From Phycisphaerales bacterium (GTDB lineage: Bacteria > Planctomycetota > Phycisphaerae > Phycisphaerales > UBA1924), in the NCBI GenBank assembly GCA_029260555.1, contig JAJDCZ010000026.1, positions 1-41,771 of the forward strand: 41,771 nucleotides of DNA, written 5' to 3'. The translations under genes and the position numbers were made by a program. Below are positions 17,137 to 24,435 of the stretch, one piece after another. The first letter of the stretch is position 1, and every line of letters starts with the position of its first letter. The notes beneath the pieces are model-generated. The model did no database searches. It saw nothing but the letters and a program-made list of their open reading frames with translations, and was not told where the DNA came from.

Positions 17137-17165
17137 ACGAGCCGCGACTGTCAGGGAGCGGTCTT
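17137..17165 (+). repeat. 29-bp CCGC...GCGG dispersed element, copy 1
   Basis: The element has the core gagccgcgac ... gagcggtctt and is itself partly palindromic (CCGC/GCGG). It matches copy 3 at 37439-37467 in 26 of 29 positions and is inverted relative to copy 2 at 17185-17211. Confidence 0.8.
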
Positions 17166-17184
17166 AAAAATCTTCACCCAAATC

Positions 17185-17211
17185 AAACGCTCCCTCACGG
17201 TCGCAGTTCGT
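17185..17211 (-). repeat. CCGC...GCGG dispersed element, copy 2 (inverted, diverged)
   Basis: On the minus strand it reads acgaactgcgac then cgtgagggagcg. It differs from copy 1 at a few positions in the arms. Confidence 0.7.
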
Positions 17212-17360
17212 TAAAAATCAGACAATACCTGAACGCTTCAGAATATAGAATCGGTTGCTGGCTCTTGATGAGCAGTGTTTTCGCATCAGAGTGGGGGTTG
17301 AGGTATGTGGACGGGGGGTTAGGGCTTGCTGTTTCATGTCAGGCAGCGCATACTGGATGT

Positions 17361-18890
17361 ATGAGTGACAAAGATTATTTCGTCGGGGTGTCCCGGAAGA
17401 TGTACGCGGGGTGTTTTGCAGGCGTTGTTGCGCTTGTCGCTGTGAGCATGTGTGCTGGGTGCAGCGGGCAGGGGCAGACGCGAGATGGCAGAGCTGCAGG
17501 TGGGGTCGGGGGGAGCGGGGGGTCGGGGGGCGAGGGGGGGTCGGGAGGGCGGGCGATCATTATTGATGGCGATCTGAGTGAATGGCCCGCCGATGCTGCA
17601 GCCACATCCGACAGCGATTACCTGTACTTCCGCGTGTCAACAGGTCAGGCTCTAAGCCTGCAGGCAGCGCCAGACACCGTCTCGCTGGAGCTTGATCTTG
17701 ATGGCAACAGCGAAACAGGAACCCAGCTTGTCGATATCCCCGATGCGGCCAACTTTGGCGTCGATCTATCAGTGCGTTTTTCGCCAGAAAATGACAAGGG
17801 CCAAAGGCGAGGCGTGCAGGTCTTGGTCTATGACCAGTGGGGTGCAGCCCGTGAGCTGAATCATTCAGACATTGATTTGACTTTTCTGCCTTCGCACGCT
17901 GCGGAGTGGTTCGAGGTGCGCATTGCCCGCAAGGACATTGCCGGGCTGAAGATGGACAGCTCGCAGATGCGCGGACTGTTCGTGATGTGGGGGGCGGGGG
18001 ATTTTACAATAGAGGCAACAGGGTGGTCTGATCCGTTTGAGTTGTCTCTGGGTAAGCGTAATGGTGACGGAGCAGGTGATGCCATTGTGCCGGGTCCAGA
18101 GGATGAGGCGCTTCGTGTAATGTCGTTCAATGTGCTGCGCGCTTCGCCTCGGGATGATGCAGAGCGTTTTGGCAGGTTGATTCAGGTGGTTAATCCTGAC
18201 ATTGTTCTGCTACAGGAATGGACAGATGCCACAGCTCAGGAGCTTGAGACCTGGTTTACGCTCAATGTATCACACGAGCATTCCTGGTATGCACGGGTGA
18301 ACGATGCCTGGGGGGTTGCGATTGTTTCCAGGTTTGAGATTGTTGGCGAAAACCCAACGCTGACGAGCAATGACAGGACAGTGAGATGTGTCACCGGGCT
18401 GGTGCGTACACCCATTGGTGAAGTGCGCGTCACCAGCGTGCATCTGAAGTGCTGTGGCTCGTATGGGTCCAGTGAGGATCTGACCAGGATTGATGAAGCT
18501 CATGCGATCAACAAAATTCTCGGGTTGATGAATAATCGGGAGCCGGGGGTGTTTGAGCTGATCGGTGGCGACATGAACCTGGTGGGAAGTCACGAACCAT
18601 TGGAAGCAATGGCACATGGGCTTGGTGAAGGCGGGAGCAACATGCTTGTTGTGCCTGTCCTGGTGCGGGCGGATACCGCAGGGTATACATGGAGTGATCC
18701 CGCCAGCGAGTTTGCACCCAGCCGCCTTGATTACATGCTGCTGGACGATGAATCCGCAGCTCTGGTGCGGGCGTTTGTTCTGGATACCGCCAGACTTTCA
18801 GATGCAGCACTGGCACGGGCGGGGCTGGATCGCAGCGACAGTGCTGGCAGCGATCATCGGCCAGTGGTCGTTGATGTAAAAGTGAAGTAA
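17361..18890 (+). CDS. Secreted endonuclease/exonuclease/phosphatase-family lipoprotein
   Basis: The 509-residue protein has a hydrophobic leader ending in CAGC, a probable lipidation site near residue 34. A Gly/Ser-rich stretch encoded by G runs follows. Next comes an N-terminal beta-rich domain starting IIIDGDLSEWP (about 68-245), like the CBM9/DOMON-type sandwich often found on secreted enzymes. The catalytic domain starts at LRVMSFNVLRA, with PDIVLLQEW, VRVTSVHLKCCG, IGGDMNLVGSHEPL, and the closing LDYMLLDD and GSDHRPVVVDV. These carry the Asn, Glu, Asp-x-Asn and His residues of metal-dependent EEP phosphodiesterases. The substrate could be nucleic acid, a phospholipid or an inositol phosphate. 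I chose ATG 17361 to give a lipoprotein-length leader. Confidence 0.83.
   Translation: MSDKDYFVGVSRKMYAGCFAGVVALVAVSMCAGCSGQGQTRDGRAAGGVGGSGGSGGEGGSGGRAIIIDGDLSEWPADAAATSDSDYLYFRVSTGQALSLQAAPDTVSLELDLDGNSETGTQLVDIPDAANFGVDLSVRFSPENDKGQRRGVQVLVYDQWGAARELNHSDIDLTFLPSHAAEWFEVRIARKDIAGLKMDSSQMRGLFVMWGAGDFTIEATGWSDPFELSLGKRNGDGAGDAIVPGPEDEALRVMSFNVLRASPRDDAERFGRLIQVVNPDIVLLQEWTDATAQELETWFTLNVSHEHSWYARVNDAWGVAIVSRFEIVGENPTLTSNDRTVRCVTGLVRTPIGEVRVTSVHLKCCGSYGSSEDLTRIDEAHAINKILGLMNNREPGVFELIGGDMNLVGSHEPLEAMAHGLGEGGSNMLVVPVLVRADTAGYTWSDPASEFAPSRLDYMLLDDESAALVRAFVLDTARLSDAALARAGLDRSDSAGSDHRPVVVDVKVK
17499..17552 (+). repeat. In-frame G-run tract encoding a Gly/Ser linker
   Basis: More than six runs of four or more Gs lie inside the EEP lipoprotein gene, between the lipid anchor and the beta-rich domain. 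They translate to repeated GGSGG units. The G-rich strand is the coding strand. Confidence 0.8.
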
Positions 18891-18925
18891 AGGCTGAAAA
18901 GCTCAAACTCAAGAGGGATTCTTCT

Positions 18926-19894
18926 GTGCGTGCTGGCCAGGCGATTTTGTCGATTGTATTTGTGTGCCTTGGCTGGTGCTATGCCGGGTCGAGTGCTGGT
19001 CAACCTGCAGCTCGAGTCGACCTTGCGTTTGGTCTCAAACAAGGCGAGTCTGTTCGATATCGAATCACTCGGCTCAGCGTGGGGGTGGTGAGTTCAAATC
19101 AATCTGCTGTGGGCAAACCAGAACAGCTCTTTGAACAGCGTCTGGAACAGGACTCGCTGGTGAGCCTGCATGTGATCAAAGAAAGCGAGCAAGGTAAAAC
19201 CATCGAGCTTCGATTTGAGCAGGTCAAGGTGGAGCAAAGTCTCGGCCAGCGCGTAACAGTTCGGTTTGACAGCACTCACCGAGATGCAAAGGACTCGACC
19301 GAAGCAGCAGAACTTGTCCGGGCGATTTTGTCGACACCGATCCTGATAGAACTTGATCACCGGGGGCGGATGGTTCAGATAAAAGGAGCACGGATCAAAC
19401 TGCCTGAGGATGCAACGATTGCTGCTGCATTTGAACAGCTCATGCTGAAAAGACATATCCGCGCAACCTATGAGCCGATGCTTTGCAACATGAAACCAGC
19501 ACCAGTCACCGCTGTTGGCGAGACCTGGGTTTCACAGCAAATAGAAGATGCCAGCCCCTTTGGCGAGTTGAAGCTGAAGGTCAGACAAACGCTCAAATCA
19601 GTCAAGAACGATCAGGCGATTGTGATGATCTCAGGCAAGGCAGAGCTTGATTCCAGCCTGTCGGGTCTGGATCACACGGTCGAGCTGAAGTCCTTTTCAC
19701 TCACAGGCAAGACGGTGTGGGATGTTGGTCAGAGGGGACAGGGGGGGATGGCGGGGCGGGGGGCGCGGGGGGGGCGGGGGGTGGTAATTGAGCATCAACA
19801 GAGCATAGAGCCGGTGCTTGAGGGCGCGTATCAAGGCAGCCAGATTCGCATCAAGACCACAACGGAGATTCGGATCACACGCGTGGATGAGTAA
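18926..19894 (+). CDS. Secreted protein of unknown function, DUF6263-like
   Basis: The 322-residue product has a signal peptide (AILSIVFVCLGWCYAGSSAGQ, cleavage near residue 25). The mature region begins FGLKQGESVRYRIT and alternates short strands with charged turns (TIELRFEQVKVEQ, LIELDHRGRMVQIKG). This pattern resembles the DUF6263 group of secreted proteins common in planctomycetes. That assignment is from memory and tentative. No catalytic motif is seen. Residues about 271-286 form a Gly/Arg-rich loop encoded by G runs. Start GTG at 18926 is preceded by AGAGGG. It follows the EEP gene by 35 bp on the same strand, so co-transcription is likely. Confidence 0.72.
   Translation: MRAGQAILSIVFVCLGWCYAGSSAGQPAARVDLAFGLKQGESVRYRITRLSVGVVSSNQSAVGKPEQLFEQRLEQDSLVSLHVIKESEQGKTIELRFEQVKVEQSLGQRVTVRFDSTHRDAKDSTEAAELVRAILSTPILIELDHRGRMVQIKGARIKLPEDATIAAAFEQLMLKRHIRATYEPMLCNMKPAPVTAVGETWVSQQIEDASPFGELKLKVRQTLKSVKNDQAIVMISGKAELDSSLSGLDHTVELKSFSLTGKTVWDVGQRGQGGMAGRGARGGRGVVIEHQQSIEPVLEGAYQGSQIRIKTTTEIRITRVDE
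19735..19784 (+). repeat. In-frame G-run tract encoding a Gly/Arg loop
   Basis: Runs of four to eight Gs near the 3' end of the secreted-protein gene, on the coding strand, translated as GQGGMAGRGARGGRG. This is the same type of insertion as at 17499 and 10684. Confidence 0.75.
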
Positions 19895-19930
19895 GTTTGT
19901 AATGCAGGGGGAAGGGTGAGCGAGTGGAGG

Positions 19931-19980
19931 TGCGTGGGGGTGCGTGGGGGTGGGGGAGGGTGGGGGAGGGTGGGGGGGGG
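19931..19980 (+). repeat. Five-unit 10-bp G-rich tandem repeat
   Basis: Five successive 10-base units: TGCGTGGGGG twice, TGGGGGAGGG twice, then TGGGGGGGGG. They fill most of the gap between two convergent genes (19894 and 19988). The tract should be prone to slippage and could form a G-quadruplex. No gene is seen in the gap. Confidence 0.85.
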
Positions 19981-19987
19981 AGGGCGG

Positions 19988-21631
19988 TTACCAGATGAAG
20001 CGGATTTTGCCGAAGCTGGGGACGGGGACGCCATGGTTTTTGTGCAGAGCGGGGAAGTAGACAAAGAAGGCTCGGCCGATCATCAGATTCCGAGGCACAA
20101 TGCCCGGGGTCTTGTCAATAGACCAGATCCAGGGGCTGGTGCTGGTCCAGAGTCTGCCATCAGCACTGGCGGGCGAGTTGTCGCCACAGACGAAAAACTG
20201 GTTCTGGTTAAGGTCGACGACATTGTAAGGATGTGTGCCGGTGCCATAGTACGGGCCGACAGAGCCATGGGGTGATTGGTAATAAAGATCGCGTTTGAGC
20301 GCGACGCGCGAGAGTTCAAACGAGCCGCCTTTGAATGTCCATTGTGGCTTTGGTTTGCGGTAGAACCGGGCGACGGAGAAGGCTGTGCGCGAGGTACTGT
20401 CTGAATCGATCATCTGCTCGATGGATCGGCCGGTCGCTGCGAGAACGCGCTGGGCGGGGTCCCATTCGTAAGGTGCTTTGGCGACGAGTTTGTCATTGAT
20501 CCAAAGCCAGAGTTGTTGATCCACATGCCAGAAATCAATACGCGTGATTTTGCCGGGGGCGAAGGCGTTTTTGATGGTTTCAGATGCAAGGGTGGTCCAG
20601 TGGGCTTGCACATCTTTGAGCATGGCTTGAGGCCGCATGAGGAGCCTGGCTTGTGCCCCCTGAATCTGAGCGGAGAACTCATAGCCTCGAGCCTGAAGCA
20701 GTGCAGAAACCCAAAGGGCATCGGTGCTCTTGTCAGGCTTGATGTTGCATGACATGGCAAGGTCAGAAACAGGAAAGAAAGCATCGATTCTGCCATTGCG
20801 CTGGCGCTGGTTTTGCAGAGCGTTGTAGGGGTAGGTATCAACGATGGGCCTCTGGTCTGTGTTCCAGGTGAGTGTCGCCCTGCCTGAGCCTTGGAAGGTG
20901 TACGAAGCGTTATGGTCGGTGGACCATTGGGGCTGATCATCGGTCAACCATGCAGGGGTTCGCCAGGCAGGGTCATCAGGTGCATAGGCAGAGTCAAAGA
21001 CATCTTGCCAGATTCCGCGCTGGGTTCGTTCGTTTTTACGCACGATGTGCCAGCCATCTTGTGACCAGGCATCAACCCGGGCAATGCGTTGATCCGTCGC
21101 AGGCGGAGCCAGTGCATTGTCGCGAACAAAGACATCGCCATCGATCAGTGCGACCTGTTCGCCGGGCAGGCCGATGAGCCTTTTGATGAAGTTGGTCTGA
21201 GGCTCAGCCGGGCTTTTGAACACGACCACATCAAACCGTTCAGGATCATGGATGGAAAACAGATACTTGAGCACAAGGATGCGGTCGCCCGCCAGCAGGG
21301 GAACCTGGGCATAGTGCAGAGGCTGGGCTGTCATGGGGTCCTGAGTATCAACGCGACCCTGCACGGGCTTGGGTGTCTGAGTACGCGGGAAATATTCCGT
21401 AGGGCCGACGGTCCAGTCATAGCCGGACTCGGGGCCTTTGAACTCCATGTGAGCACCCATGAGCGTGGGAGCCATGGAGCCGGTGGGGATCACGAAAGCC
21501 TCAATGATAAAGGCGCGGAAGACGAACGCCATGATGAAAGCGATCAGGATGGAAGAAGTCACCTCGCGCAGAGGATTGGGGCTGGGCTGATCGTATATCG
21601 GCGTGCTGGTGTTGGTCTCTCGTGTGGACAT
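19988..21631 (-). CDS. lepB: Signal peptidase I with a ~290-residue internal insertion
   Basis: The 547-residue membrane protease removes signal peptides from exported proteins. After one transmembrane helix (about 27-46) come the catalytic-serine motif IPTGSMAPTLMG (Ser52), the strand AGDRILVLKYLF, VVVFKSP, and the catalytic-lysine motif NFIKRLIGLPGEQV (Lys150). The closing FVCGDNSPASADGR lies at about 480-493. Between ~175 and ~465 there is a beta-rich insertion absent from E. coli LepB. It holds strands such as ASYTFQGSGRATLTW, IDFWHVDQQLWLWINDKLV and WTFKGGSFELSRV, like a lectin-type sandwich. All catalytic residues are kept, so the enzyme is probably active. The start is ATG 21631. An upstream in-frame ATG at 21679 would add 16 residues. 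Confidence 0.92.
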   Translation of the reverse strand: MSTRETNTSTPIYDQPSPNPLREVTSSILIAFIMAFVFRAFIIEAFVIPTGSMAPTLMGAHMEFKGPESGYDWTVGPTEYFPRTQTPKPVQGRVDTQDPMTAQPLHYAQVPLLAGDRILVLKYLFSIHDPERFDVVVFKSPAEPQTNFIKRLIGLPGEQVALIDGDVFVRDNALAPPATDQRIARVDAWSQDGWHIVRKNERTQRGIWQDVFDSAYAPDDPAWRTPAWLTDDQPQWSTDHNASYTFQGSGRATLTWNTDQRPIVDTYPYNALQNQRQRNGRIDAFFPVSDLAMSCNIKPDKSTDALWVSALLQARGYEFSAQIQGAQARLLMRPQAMLKDVQAHWTTLASETIKNAFAPGKITRIDFWHVDQQLWLWINDKLVAKAPYEWDPAQRVLAATGRSIEQMIDSDSTSRTAFSVARFYRKPKPQWTFKGGSFELSRVALKRDLYYQSPHGSVGPYYGTGTHPYNVVDLNQNQFFVCGDNSPASADGRLWTSTSPWIWSIDKTPGIVPRNLMIGRAFFVYFPALHKNHGVPVPSFGKIRFIW

Positions 21632-21697
21632 TGGCAATACGATACGCTCAATGAGGATGACGGGTATGAGTTCACGCATGCCCGCTGGAAACGGGCG

Positions 21698-23107
21698 TTA
21701 TGAATCAGGAGAGTTTCCTGAAGGACTGTCTGAGGACGGGGGGGTAGACGGGGGGCCATTGTTGTCAGAGTCTTGCGAGTTGCCAGCGTTGCCCGGCCCC
21801 TTTCGCTGTCGGCGCCGCCTGCGTTTTTTGCGAGGCTTGGCCTGATCATCATCAGTTGCACCCGGAGTCGTGCTGGCACCCTCAGAAGGTGTTGCAGACT
21901 GAGCTTGTGAAACATCTGACCCATCAGCGTTCTCGCTGCTGGACGAACTGGGGGTGGAAGATTCATCAGCGGTCTTGCGCTTGCGCCTTCTTCGGCGTTT
22001 TTTCCTGGACTGATCCTGACGATCTTCAACACCATCGCCCGTAACCGCAGCTTGATCACCCTGGGAGCTGCGACCAGTTGATGACCTGGATGAACTCCGG
22101 GATTCTGATCGGCTGGGAGGTGCTGATGGGGCGGGGGGTGGGGAGGCAGCCGGCTTTGGTTGTGTGCCTGGCTTGCAAAGCTCTTCGATGGGCACGACGA
22201 CGATTTCATTTGATTCAAGGCGAACCTTGATCAGCTGCGTGAGAATCTGAGAATCCAACACAATGCCATCGCCCAAAGGGGTGCCAACTTTGGATTTGCG
22301 GTGAGGCAGGTTCTTCTTGAGTTCGGTGTAAGTCTGGTCCTCGTAGCGCAGGCAGCACATCAGCCTGCCACATCGGCCCGAGATTTTCAATGGATCAAGC
22401 GTGGCCTTTTGCGTCTTTGCAGATCGCATGGAGACCGGCTTGAGCACCTTGAGGAAGCTCTTGCAGCAGCAGTGCTGTCCACAGCGTTCGTAATCTGCAG
22501 TCAGGCGAGCATCGTCTCGGGCACCAATATGCTTGAGATCAACACGGGTCTGATGCTCGTCTCGGAGTGAAGCAGCCAGATCGTGGGTGTCTACCTTGTC
22601 CTCAGAAGTGTAATAAAAAGTAAGCACTTCCCGGCCCAGAATAGGCTCCGCATCAATAATCCTGATGGAAAGATCCATCGCCTGAGCGACCGATCTGGCG
22701 CGCATCTTGAGCTTGTGCTTTGATTGCTCGATGCGCTCCTGAGCCTGAAGATCCTCCGGGGTTGCAAGCCTGAGGACGCGGCCATTGGCATACATGGGAT
22801 AATCGCGCCCACCAGAGTTGTTCACATACTGCAAGACCTCCTTGCGCGTGAGCGAGTGCGAACAACCCGAGTTGGGGCAGGTGCTGGTCAGAACAGTGGC
22901 CAGCTCGGTGCCTCGATGGGTCTTGACGACAAACTTTGAGCCACACCCCGGTTTGACGGATCGCAACGCGGGGTATTCGCCGATGAGCTTGAGCGATCCA
23001 AAGCGAACCACGACCGTGCGAGGTTCAATGGACTTGGCGTGCTCTATAAGCTCTTTTTCGTACGCTGTGACATCAGCTTCAAACTGCTCAAGCGGATAAA
23101 TCGGCAT
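21698..23107 (-). CDS. PSP1/YaaT-family protein with disordered basic tail
   Basis: The 469-residue protein has a PSP1 core: VVVRFGSLKLIGEYP, then HRGTELATVL, the mid-region YYTSEDKVDTHDLAASLRDE, and the Cys-rich segment CGQHCCCKSFL ... SGRCGRLMCCLRYED. These match YaaT/RicT, a Fe-S-containing adaptor that in Bacillus supports RNase Y and mRNA maturation. The C-terminal ~170 residues are low complexity and contain two nearly identical basic blocks (KKRRRRRKRK and KKRRRRRQRK) within Ser/Asp/Pro-rich sequence. ATG 23107 is preceded by AGAAGG seven bases upstream. The longer frame starting at 23173 has no such support. Confidence 0.87.
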   Translation of the reverse strand: MPIYPLEQFEADVTAYEKELIEHAKSIEPRTVVVRFGSLKLIGEYPALRSVKPGCGSKFVVKTHRGTELATVLTSTCPNSGCSHSLTRKEVLQYVNNSGGRDYPMYANGRVLRLATPEDLQAQERIEQSKHKLKMRARSVAQAMDLSIRIIDAEPILGREVLTFYYTSEDKVDTHDLAASLRDEHQTRVDLKHIGARDDARLTADYERCGQHCCCKSFLKVLKPVSMRSAKTQKATLDPLKISGRCGRLMCCLRYEDQTYTELKKNLPHRKSKVGTPLGDGIVLDSQILTQLIKVRLESNEIVVVPIEELCKPGTQPKPAASPPPAPSAPPSRSESRSSSRSSTGRSSQGDQAAVTGDGVEDRQDQSRKKRRRRRKRKTADESSTPSSSSSENADGSDVSQAQSATPSEGASTTPGATDDDQAKPRKKRRRRRQRKGPGNAGNSQDSDNNGPPSTPPSSDSPSGNSPDS

Positions 23108-23284
23108 GTTAGAACCTTCTGAATCAAACCCTGCCAGGCGCACCACAACACACACCCGCACAATCGCGGGCACAAGGAATCATGCTGGGCATGTTTTTAT
23201 ATCTTCTGTCGCAACGGCCCAGCAGCGGCGCGACAGGTCCTGGCACAGGTGCCCAAGCTCGCATTCATCAGGTCAGTATCCCGA

Positions 23285-23653
23285 TCAGGGAAGGCCTGTC
23301 GTGCGGGCACGGGCATCAGAAAAGACTTTGGGCAGACTCAGGCGATCCTGAAGCTGTAACGAACTCTGGTTCACAACAATATAGGCTGAGAGCATCTCCG
23401 CACGGTTGTCCAGCACAAATAACGCTTCTTCAGTGCCTGCATCGGTCGTCATCATGGTGAAATCACCATCTGAAGCGACCATCTCAGCCTGCGCGGGGAC
23501 AACCCGGCTGGCCTGCATGATGATGAGTGCTGTGAGCACCAGAGCGCTGGCCCACAATGTGGACTGGCCGGGACCAAAGCGTGTAGCTCCGGATGTTGCC
23601 TGAGTGGTGGGAGTGTGGTGAAGGGGTGGTGGGGTGGGGGTGGGGGTGGGCAT
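23285..23653 (-). CDS. Small membrane protein, downstream member of a tandem paralogous pair
   Basis: A 122-residue protein with a Pro/Thr/His-rich N-terminus (encoded by the C side of a G/C tract), one hydrophobic helix (LWASALVLTALIIMQASRVV, about 33-52), and a short extracytoplasmic domain. The domain's GDFTMMTTDAG ... EALFVLDNRAEMLSAYIV aligns with GSYTMVGGQIQ ... AIYVMDSSSQELVALRW of the gene directly upstream. It begins three bases after that gene's stop, so the two are co-translated. Function unknown. Confidence 0.72.
   Translation of the reverse strand: MPTPTPTPPPLHHTPTTQATSGATRFGPGQSTLWASALVLTALIIMQASRVVPAQAEMVASDGDFTMMTTDAGTEEALFVLDNRAEMLSAYIVVNQSSLQLQDRLSLPKVFSDARARTTGLP
23608..23650 (+). 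repeat. G-rich tract over the start of the downstream paralogue
   Basis: Runs of four and five Gs separated by single T or TGGT steps. On the minus strand the tract encodes a Pro/Thr repeat at the protein N-terminus. It fits a G-quadruplex pattern on the template strand. Confidence 0.75.
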
Positions 23654-23656
23654 GAT

Positions 23657-23944
23657 TTATCGCCCCTTTCCAGCTTTGGCATCCGCAGCCAGTGAGCGCC
23701 AGCCGATGCCTGCGAATCGCTTGCTGGACTGATCCCAGCGTAAAGCGACGAGTTCCTGGCTTGATGAATCCATGACATAGATCGCGTTGGTGGAGCCGCC
23801 CTGGATCTGCCCGCCGACCATGGTGTACGAACCGCGAGGGCGATTTGACTGGGCGCCAGCCCGAGGCGACAGGCTGACCGCAGCCAGTATCACCACCAAT
23901 ACGCCATTGAGCGCGATCAGACCCGTTGTTGCTCGTCGATTCAT
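23657..23944 (-). CDS. Small membrane or secreted protein, upstream member of a tandem paralogous pair
   Basis: A 95-residue protein with an N-terminal hydrophobic helix (TTGLIALNGVLVVILAAVSLS, then RAGAQ, possibly cleaved). A compact domain follows: GSYTMVGGQIQGG, NAIYVMDSSSQELVALRWDQS and IGWRSLAADA. I recall similar short 'YTMV ... AIYVID' proteins in other planctomycetes, without known function. The ATG at 23944 has AGGA about nine bases upstream. In-frame codons back to 23986 lack support. It forms a two-gene unit with the paralogue downstream. The repeated-strand character suggests a small beta-propeller-like blade or sensor domain, but this is speculative. Confidence 0.75.
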   Translation of the reverse strand: MNRRATTGLIALNGVLVVILAAVSLSPRAGAQSNRPRGSYTMVGGQIQGGSTNAIYVMDSSSQELVALRWDQSSKRFAGIGWRSLAADAKAGKGR

Positions 23945-24017
23945 GGGAAGAGTCCTCACTTCTTGTTCGCCATCGGAGTTTCTCAAAGCACAATCGTGTG
24001 TGCTGAATCTGTGTGGC

Positions 24018-24059
24018 AGGGCGGGATTGGGGCGGGGGATGGGTGGGGGTGGGGTGGGG
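24018..24059 (+). repeat. G-rich intergenic tract
   Basis: Runs of three to five Gs (GGGG-CGGGGG-ATGGGTGGGGGT-like) fill the gap between two small membrane-protein genes, ending exactly at the stop of the upstream one. G-quadruplex-like on the + strand. Confidence 0.7.
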
Positions 24060-24308
24060 TTAGTCCTGGTGACCTCTCTTGGCGGGGATCAATGCTGCAC
24101 CAACCACGCCGCCGACGATCATGGCCAGCACCAGGTAGTTCATCAGCGTCGAAGGCTTGGCTGGTGAATCGGGTCTGGGTGGCCTGCGCGACTGAGTCAA
24201 CTGAAGATCATTCTGATTCTGCTGAGCCAGTGTTGGCGTCGTCAGCATCGTGCCAAACCCCAGCACGCCTGCAGCGACAAGAATCCTCAATGTATTTGAT
24301 TTGTTCAT
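24060..24308 (-). CDS. Small secreted/membrane protein of unknown function
   Basis: An 82-residue product with an N-terminal signal-like segment (LRILVAAGVLGFGTMLTTPTLAQ, cleavage after LAQ near residue 26), a short Gln/Pro/Arg linker, and a C-terminal hydrophobic helix (LMNYLVLAMIVGGVVGAALIP) ending in a basic KRGHQD. It is probably anchored by the C-terminal helix. ATG 24308 has AGGA eight bases upstream. ATG 24314 is too close to that site. It lies between the HYExAFE gene and the paralogous pair on one strand. Confidence 0.65.
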   Translation of the reverse strand: MNKSNTLRILVAAGVLGFGTMLTTPTLAQQNQNDLQLTQSRRPPRPDSPAKPSTLMNYLVLAMIVGGVVGAALIPAKRGHQD

Positions 24309-24435
24309 TGCCATGATCCTACGGGTCGAACACCACCCTGTAAAGCAAAAAATACCATCCAGATGCTCCAAGCCCCTTGTGCTGGCTGAAGTTGCCTCAT
24401 CCAGAAGGTTCGTCGCACAGGGGTCTGTGGATTCA

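Larger units (their letters stand above)
17137..17211. terminator. Large imperfect hairpin from an inverted repeat pair
   Basis: Copies 1 and 2 of the element can pair over about 23 bp with 19 matches around a ~25-base loop, and the far arm is followed by TTAAAAATC. The hairpin lies 20 bp after the HTH-like gene stop and could act as a terminator or transcript stabiliser. Confidence 0.45.

Noticed and set aside
23108..23284. Possible small gene in the gap before the PSP1 gene
   Set aside because: Short frames on both strands were read. None has a ribosome-binding site, a membrane helix or a recognisable motif.
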